NCBI RefSeq assembly: GCF_047634455.1 | Contig: NZ_JBLIAI010000001.1 | Location: 1-64,000 of the forward strand | DNA from: Maritalea sp047634455 | GTDB taxonomy: Bacteria > Pseudomonadota > Alphaproteobacteria > Rhizobiales > Devosiaceae | Direction: 5' to 3' | Length of the DNA stretch: 64,000 nucleotides | Shown: piece after piece, positions 59,260 to 64,000 of the stretch | Layout: the number at the start of each line of letters is the position of its first letter | Position numbering within the stretch: position 1 is the first letter of the stretch | The notes under the pieces: generated by a model | The model's database searches: none | Told to the model about the DNA's origin: nothing | Seen by the model: the letters and a program-made list of their open reading frames with translations, nothing else | Made by a program: the position numbers and the translations under genes

Positions 59260-60473
59260 GCGAACTTGAGCGCAAAATGATTGAAGGGTTCGACCTCACA
59301 AATCCTCCAGCAGGATTTGTTGAGGACCCGTTTCCTTATTACCAAGCGCTGTTAAAACATGCGCCGGTTTGTTCGCAACCAGATGGCTCCTTCATTCTGA
59401 CACGATATGCGGACTTGGACCGAATTTACCGCGACACGACCCTATATTCTTCGGACAAAAAACAAGCATTTTTGCCAAAATTTGGTGACGATGCACCGCT
59501 TTACGAACATCACACCACCTCGCTTGTGTTTAACGATCCGCCATTGCACACGCGGGTGCGCAAGATCATGGTTGGCGCGCTGAATGCACGTGCAATTGCC
59601 AACATGGAACCGGGGCTGGTCGATACTATCGACATCCTCTTGGAAGATATGGCGGACAAATCTGAGGTCGACTTGATTGAAGATTTTGCCAGCAAAATTC
59701 CCATTCAAATTATCGGCAATATGTTTGATATGCCGATGGCCGATCGGGAACCATTGCGTGATTGGTCGCTGGCGATTTTGGGGGCATTGGAACCGACGTT
59801 GACGCCTGAACAATTGGCAGTTGGCAACAAGGCAGTGGTGGATTTCAAAGCCTATTTGAAAGACCTCGCGGATCACCGTCGCAAGCATCCGGGCAATCCC
59901 GAAACTGATGTTTTGACCCGCCTGATCGAGAGTGAAGAAGGTGAACTGTCCGAAACCGAATTGTTGCAAAACTGCATTTTCATTCTCAACGCTGGACACG
60001 AAACCACCACAAATTTGATCGGCAATTCGTTGGCCGCGTTGCATGAGTTTCCGGGCCAAAAGTACGCGCTCAAGTCCAATCCAGACATCATCAAAACTGG
60101 GGTCGATGAGTTTTTGCGCTATTTGTCGCCCAACCAATTGGGCAATCGCGAAACAACTGCTGACATTGAAATTGATGGCATCAAGATTCCAAAAGGCAGC
60201 AATTTGCATTTGGTGATAGGCGCTGCAAACCGAGACCCAGCGCAGTTTGAAGATCCGGACGAATTAAAACTCATGCGCAAACCCAATCGACATTTGGCTT
60301 TTGCGGGCGGCCCACATTTGTGCGTCGGGTTTTCGCTTGCCCGCATGGAGGGTCGCATTGCGGTCAACAGCTTCCTCAAACGATATCCAAATTACAAATT
60401 GATCGGCAAGGCAGAAATCGGCGGGCGTTTGCGCTTCCGTGGATATGCAAAATTGCCGGCGACACTAGACTAG
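59256..60473 (+). CDS. Cytochrome P450
   Basis: A 405-residue soluble bacterial P450 monooxygenase. Seen: the I-helix oxygen-activation motif AGHETT at 246-251, the ExxR pair E285/R288 (DEFLR), and the heme loop FAGGPHLCVG at 349-358 with axial Cys356. It has no membrane anchor and no fused reductase, so it needs a ferredoxin and reductase encoded elsewhere. Its ATG overlaps the preceding gene by 4 bp and paaZ follows after 12 bp, so it is part of the paa transcript. The substrate is unknown; an aromatic acid or thioester is inferred. P450s are not part of the standard paa pathway. Confidence 0.95.
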   Translation: MSELERKMIEGFDLTNPPAGFVEDPFPYYQALLKHAPVCSQPDGSFILTRYADLDRIYRDTTLYSSDKKQAFLPKFGDDAPLYEHHTTSLVFNDPPLHTRVRKIMVGALNARAIANMEPGLVDTIDILLEDMADKSEVDLIEDFASKIPIQIIGNMFDMPMADREPLRDWSLAILGALEPTLTPEQLAVGNKAVVDFKAYLKDLADHRRKHPGNPETDVLTRLIESEEGELSETELLQNCIFILNAGHETTTNLIGNSLAALHEFPGQKYALKSNPDIIKTGVDEFLRYLSPNQLGNRETTADIEIDGIKIPKGSNLHLVIGAANRDPAQFEDPDELKLMRKPNRHLAFAGGPHLCVGFSLARMEGRIAVNSFLKRYPNYKLIGKAEIGGRLRFRGYAKLPATLD

Positions 60474-60485
60474 GGGTTTATAACA

Positions 60486-62525
60486 ATGACATTGATGCAA
60501 CTGGAAAGCTTTACTGCTGGCCAATGGGTGGGACCATCTGGCAAGACACGCAAAATCTGTTCTGCCGTAACCGGCGAAGAAATTGCAGTGGCCGGATCAG
60601 ACGGTTTGGACTTTCAAGCAATGGTCGACTACGCCAAGCAAAAAGGTGGCCCTGTACTGCGGGCTATGACGTTCCACGATCGGGCGCGGATGCTTAAGGC
60701 GGTGGCGACATATCTGAACGAACGCCGTGAACCGCTATACGAACTTTCTTATAAAACAGGCGCTACCTTAGCCGACAGCAAAGTCGACATTGATGGTGGC
60801 ATCGGTACCATGTTCGTTTACGCTTCCAAAGGGCGTCGTGAAATGCCGGATGGGCATATTTATCCTGACGGTGACCTTGAAGTTTTGTCGCGCAACGGCA
60901 CCTTTTTGGGTCAGCATTATTGCACGCCTTTGCTTGGCGTGGCGGTGCACATTAATGCGTTCAACTTTCCCATGTGGGGTATGTTGGAAAAACTCGCGCC
61001 GACTTTGCTTGCGGGTGTTCCGGCCATCGTGAAACCCGCAACTTCCACATCATACCTCACCGAGGCATGTGTGAAATTGATGGTGGAAAGCGGCATTTTG
61101 CCGGACGGCGCAATTCAACTGATCATGGGCGGCACGGGCGATTTATTGGATCGGCTCGAGTGCCAAGACGTCGTGAGCTTTACCGGCTCCGCCAAAACGG
61201 CGTCTTATCTGAAATCTAATGACAATATTTTGAAAAACGGCGTGCGTTTTGTCGCTGAACAAGACAGCCTTAACGCCTCAGTGCTTGGCCCGGACGCGTC
61301 ACCTGATACACCAGAGTTTGATCTGTTTATCAAAGAAGCGTCGCGCGAAATCACCGCCAAAGCGGGGCAAAAATGCACCGCCATTCGTCGGATGATGGTG
61401 CCGAATGAGCGGGTGAAAGACGTGATTGCCGCCATGAGTGCGCGGTTCGACAAAACTGTTATTGGTGACCCTGCGGCTGAAGGTACCCGCATGGGCGCCC
61501 TCGCCTCGCTGGATCAAAAACGGGACGTGCTGGAAAAGGCAGCTGAAATTGCCACCGAGTGCGAACTTGCCTATGGCGACCAAGATGCCGTGCAACTAAA
61601 TGGCGAAGGTTTGGCCAATGGCGCATTTGTTTCACCGATGTTGTTCCATTGCAAGAACCCAGATACCGCAACTATCGTGCATTCAACAGAGGCCTTTGGT
61701 CCCGTTGCGACCGTGATGGGTTATCGTGACCTGAGCCACGCAATTGAGTTGATGAACAAAGGCGGCGGTTCGCTTGTGGCATCGGTGATCACTTATGACC
61801 CAAGCGTTGCGCAACAACTGACCATGGGCGCTGCCGCGTTTCATGGGCGGCTGTATTTCAACAACCGCGACAGCATGAAAGAATCTACGGGCCACGGCTC
61901 ACCGCTGCCCCACATGGTGCATGGTGGCCCAGGTCGCGCAGGTGGCGGCGAAGAACTCGGTGGCGTGCGCGGCGTAACGCATTATATGCAACGTACTGCA
62001 ATCCAAGGCAGCCCGGATTTGCTCACCGCAATTGGTGGTACATATGTGAAAGGCGCGAAATTTATCGAACCGCCAGCGCATCCGTTCACCCGCACATTCA
62101 ACGAGTTGCAAATTGGTGAAACGGTGCACACCGCTTCGCGTAAGGTGACGTTGGAAGACATTGAGCATTTCGCCCATTTCACTGGCGACACCTTTTATGC
62201 GCACATGGATGAAGAAGCGGCGGCGGCCAACCCGTTCTTTCCGGGTCGCGTGGCCCACGGTTATTTGCTCTTGAGCTTTGCAGCGGGTCTATTTGTTGAG
62301 CCAAATCCGGGCCCAGTTTTGGCCAATACGGGCCTTAACGATCTGAGCTTTCAAAAACCGGTTAGTGCAGGTGATGAAGTGCGGGTAAGCCTGACCGTCA
62401 AACGCAAAACCATCCGAACAGACGAGTATGGCGAAGTGCGTTGGCACGTGAATATGTTCAACCAAGATGATGAACAAGTTGCCGAATACGAGCTTTTGAC
62501 GATGGTGGCTTTTGAGCGTACATAG
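60486..62525 (+). CDS. paaZ: Oxepin-CoA hydrolase / 3-oxo-5,6-dehydrosuberyl-CoA semialdehyde dehydrogenase
   Basis: A 679-residue bifunctional ring-cleavage enzyme. The N-terminal aldehyde dehydrogenase domain (about 1-525) has NAFNFPMWG, the cysteine of AGQKCTAIRR, and GSAKTASYL. The C-terminal MaoC-type hotdog hydratase (about 535-679) has EDIEHFAHFTGDTFYAHMDEEAAAANPFFPGRVAHGYLLLS with the D and H active-site pair. The match to E. coli PaaZ in length and order is strong. It opens the oxepin ring formed by PaaG and oxidises the resulting aldehyde. Followed by paaX at 6 bp. Confidence 0.96.
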   Translation: MTLMQLESFTAGQWVGPSGKTRKICSAVTGEEIAVAGSDGLDFQAMVDYAKQKGGPVLRAMTFHDRARMLKAVATYLNERREPLYELSYKTGATLADSKVDIDGGIGTMFVYASKGRREMPDGHIYPDGDLEVLSRNGTFLGQHYCTPLLGVAVHINAFNFPMWGMLEKLAPTLLAGVPAIVKPATSTSYLTEACVKLMVESGILPDGAIQLIMGGTGDLLDRLECQDVVSFTGSAKTASYLKSNDNILKNGVRFVAEQDSLNASVLGPDASPDTPEFDLFIKEASREITAKAGQKCTAIRRMMVPNERVKDVIAAMSARFDKTVIGDPAAEGTRMGALASLDQKRDVLEKAAEIATECELAYGDQDAVQLNGEGLANGAFVSPMLFHCKNPDTATIVHSTEAFGPVATVMGYRDLSHAIELMNKGGGSLVASVITYDPSVAQQLTMGAAAFHGRLYFNNRDSMKESTGHGSPLPHMVHGGPGRAGGGEELGGVRGVTHYMQRTAIQGSPDLLTAIGGTYVKGAKFIEPPAHPFTRTFNELQIGETVHTASRKVTLEDIEHFAHFTGDTFYAHMDEEAAAANPFFPGRVAHGYLLLSFAAGLFVEPNPGPVLANTGLNDLSFQKPVSAGDEVRVSLTVKRKTIRTDEYGEVRWHVNMFNQDDEQVAEYELLTMVAFERT

Positions 62526-62531
62526 GAGTTT

Positions 62532-63401
62532 ATGAACGCATCAAATACCCTTATTCAACCATTGATCGACCATCTGCATTCAGATGGTCGATTGCGCGTT
62601 TGGTCGGTGGTAATCACGATATTTGGCGACACGATACAACCGCATGGCGGCACCGTCGCCATGTCGGACTTGCAGACCATTCTGAGCGCAATGAATGTCG
62701 AAAACGGCGCACTGCGCACTGCAATGTCACGCCTGGCGAAAGAAGGCTGGGTCACCCGCGACAAGCAGGGTCGGCACAGCTTTTACAAACTTTCAAAAGC
62801 TGGGCTGAAGAGCTTTATCCCGGCAACGGAAAAAATCTACCGTGCCACCTATTCTCCTGATCCTAAGTCTCTGGTGATCGCGGTGGGACCGGATGTGATT
62901 GGGCATGCCCGCGAAGCCCAAAACGCATTGCTGGGTGCATTTGGTGGGTTGCAACTGCGCAACGGCGTCGGCTTTTTTGCCGACCCCAGCGCAAAAGTAT
63001 TGAAGCAAATTGAAGATGCCGAGTTGCTGACAATTGAGAGCGATATCCAGAAACTACCCGATTGGGTGATTGATCGATTTGAACTGCATGAGCTGGCCGC
63101 AGACTATTTGGCGCTTATGGACCGCTTTGCAAAACTGGCAGCGGCAGGCAGTTCGTTGCAAACCCTGTCGCCGTTGGAAGCTTTGGCGGCACGCACCCTG
63201 TTGATCCACGAATGGCGGCGGCTCATTCTCAAACAACCGCCTTTACCAAAGCATCTATTGCCCAAGAACTGGCCTGGCGCTGAATGCCACAAAGTCGTCA
63301 GCGAAACCTATTTGGCGTTGTTGGCGCGCTCCGAAGATTGGTGGGAAGCCGAGCCCAAAAAAGCGGCACAAACCGAGTTGACGCGCCGCTTTCGCGCTTA
63401 G
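62532..63401 (+). CDS. paaX: Phenylacetate operon repressor PaaX
   Basis: A 289-residue GntR-like transcriptional repressor of the PaaX family, which responds to phenylacetyl-CoA. Seen: the N-terminal RVWSVVITIFGDTIQPHGGTVAMSDLQTILSAMNVENGALRTAMSRLAKEGWVTRDKQGRHSFYKLSKAG, the winged-helix region that is diagnostic, and the C-terminal domain with LLIHEWRRLILKQPPLPKHLLPKNWPG. It ends the rightward paa arm. With the TetR gene on the other arm, the locus has two candidate regulators. Confidence 0.96.
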   Translation: MNASNTLIQPLIDHLHSDGRLRVWSVVITIFGDTIQPHGGTVAMSDLQTILSAMNVENGALRTAMSRLAKEGWVTRDKQGRHSFYKLSKAGLKSFIPATEKIYRATYSPDPKSLVIAVGPDVIGHAREAQNALLGAFGGLQLRNGVGFFADPSAKVLKQIEDAELLTIESDIQKLPDWVIDRFELHELAADYLALMDRFAKLAAAGSSLQTLSPLEALAARTLLIHEWRRLILKQPPLPKHLLPKNWPGAECHKVVSETYLALLARSEDWWEAEPKKAAQTELTRRFRA

Positions 63402-63510
63402 GCCAAAACCACGCACTCCCATTTTGTTCACAAGGATTCCGCAGGTTCACACTGAGCGGTGCTGCCGTTTGGTGATTTCACAAAGCTAGAGACGTTGGTC
63501 GGGTTTGGGC

Positions 63511-63551
63511 CCCACCCCACCCTTAATCCCTCCCCATCAAGGGGAGGGAAA
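63511..63551. repeat. REP-like palindromic repeat, copy A
   Basis: A 41-bp element that begins CCCACCCCACCCTTAATCCC and contains a stem CCCTCCCC-ATCA-GGGGAGGG near its end. It is an exact reverse complement of copy B at 63668-63708. GC-rich elements of this kind are dispersed in many rhizobial intergenic regions. Confidence 0.8.
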
Positions 63552-63667
63552 TTGAGCCTGGATTAGCGTTCTAGCATTTAACATGGTGATGTTTTTGGTT
63601 GGTTCACGATGGTGGCCCCACCACATACTCATCTCCAATAATAAACTGACCGAGCTGGCCAAACAAG

Positions 63668-63708
63668 TTTCCCTCCCCTTGATGGGGAGGGATTAAGGGT
63701 GGGGTGGG
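63668..63708. repeat. REP-like palindromic repeat, copy B (inverted)
   Basis: The exact inverted partner of copy A, 116 bp away. The two could fold into a long hairpin or act as a BIME-like pair. It lies 25 bp from the stop of the truncated thioesterase gene. Confidence 0.8.
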
Positions 63709-63733
63709 CGTCACACTCGGCGCCAAAAAACCA

Positions 63734-64000
63734 TCAGTCTTCGATGTAGGCAAAAACGCCGGAAGAAGACGTCGCGACCTTCTCGCTGCCCTCCGCAAAA
63801 ATGTCCACGCGAGTTGTTGCCATGCGCTTGCCGTTTGAGAGCACGCTGACTTTGTAAACAACATTGCCTTCGGGCAAAGGCCGCATAAAATTGGTGGCCA
63901 TATTAACGGTCACACAGTTGCGAAAACGCCCGTTCAAATAGCTAAGCGCCAAAAAGCTTACTGTGTCAGATCCTGCCATCAACGCCTGCCCGCTGACCAA
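63734..64000 (-). CDS. PaaI-like hotdog thioesterase, 5' end cut by window edge
   Basis: The 88 visible residues are the C-terminal part of a hotdog thioesterase: MAGSDTVSFLALSYLNGRFRNCVTVNMATNFMRPLPEGNVVYKVSVLSNGKRMATTRVDIFAEG, with the strand pattern typical of acyl-CoA thioesterases (4HBT). The start lies beyond the right edge; the TTG at the edge is treated as internal. Substrate unknown. Confidence 0.78.
   Translation of the reverse strand: MVSGQALMAGSDTVSFLALSYLNGRFRNCVTVNMATNFMRPLPEGNVVYKVSVLSNGKRMATTRVDIFAEGSEKVATSSSGVFAYIED

Larger units (their letters stand above)
63402..63733. other. Intergenic region with inverted REP-like repeats
   Basis: A 332-bp gap between convergent genes (paaX rightward, the thioesterase gene leftward). 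It holds the two repeat copies described separately and about 115 bp between them with no ORF of interest. No T-rich terminator is obvious for paaX; the repeat hairpins may serve instead. Confidence 0.6.

Noticed and set aside
59442..60209. 255-codon leftward frame inside the P450 gene
   Set aside because: It is antisense to a P450 with all catalytic motifs; no start signal and no family resemblance.
1..64000. CRISPR arrays, rRNA, tRNA genes, prophage or transposase genes
   Set aside because: No spaced direct repeats, cloverleaf-like sequences or transposase, integrase or phage motifs were noticed by reading; short tRNAs could be missed without a scan.

Overview
The window looks like a chromosomal segment of an alphaproteobacterium, most likely of the order Hyphomicrobiales. 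The evidence is gene content: Flp/Tad pilus genes, a BMP-type nucleoside operon, a zwf-pgl-edd cluster, a divergent phenylacetate locus and moderate GC. A Devosia- or Maritalea-like host is only a guess. Genes are dense, operons often couple by ATGA-type overlaps, and no rRNA, tRNA, CRISPR array, phage or transposase gene was seen.

Layout. 1-2.8 kb: edge of a Tad pilus locus (cpaA and flp leftward; a short CpaC-like N-domain protein and two TadE/TadG-type pseudopilins rightward). 2.8-3.5 kb: a HAD hydrolase. 3.5-16 kb: one leftward operon that imports nucleosides (BMP-family ABC transporter) and breaks them down (cdd, pnp, deoC, a two-domain aldehyde dehydrogenase, deoA, deoB, upp). 16.3-19.9 kb: a YnjBCD-like ABC importer. 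20-25.6 kb: a CoxG-like protein, then a rightward operon of two coiled-coil proteins and one single-pass membrane protein of unknown function, a methyltransferase and a small lipoprotein. 25.6-30.6 kb: sugar kinase-zwf-pgl-edd, the upper Entner-Doudoroff route.

30.7-44.5 kb: a cobalamin cluster of mixed orientation (DUF1636, cobU, cbiB, cobQ, cobB, cobA, cbiD, cobK, cobM, a cbiG-cobJ fusion, cobI, cobL, cobH, cbiX). CbiX, CbiD and CbiG, with no CobG or CobNST in view, indicate the early-cobalt-insertion route. The leftward operon opens with a 26-residue ORF coupled to cbiX, behind a structured leader with partial cobalamin-riboswitch resemblance. 44.7-49.5 kb: single genes (diguanylate cyclase, tandem HD protein, MerR regulator, DUF1697, HAD phosphatase, a secreted unknown).

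49.7-63.4 kb: a phenylacetate (phenylacetyl-CoA) locus. One arm carries paaG-paaI-paaJ-paaK-tetR followed by a TRAP transporter. The divergent arm carries an enoyl-CoA hydratase/3-hydroxyacyl-CoA dehydrogenase fusion, a cytochrome P450, paaZ and paaX. The ring-epoxidase genes paaABCDE are not in the window. 63.4-64 kb: a pair of inverted REP-like repeats and a truncated thioesterase gene.

The best candidates for undescribed biology are the coiled-coil/membrane triad at 20.6-24.2 kb, the P450 inside the phenylacetate operon, the leader of the cbiX operon, and the tandem-HD protein. All function calls come from reading the sequence; no database search was run.
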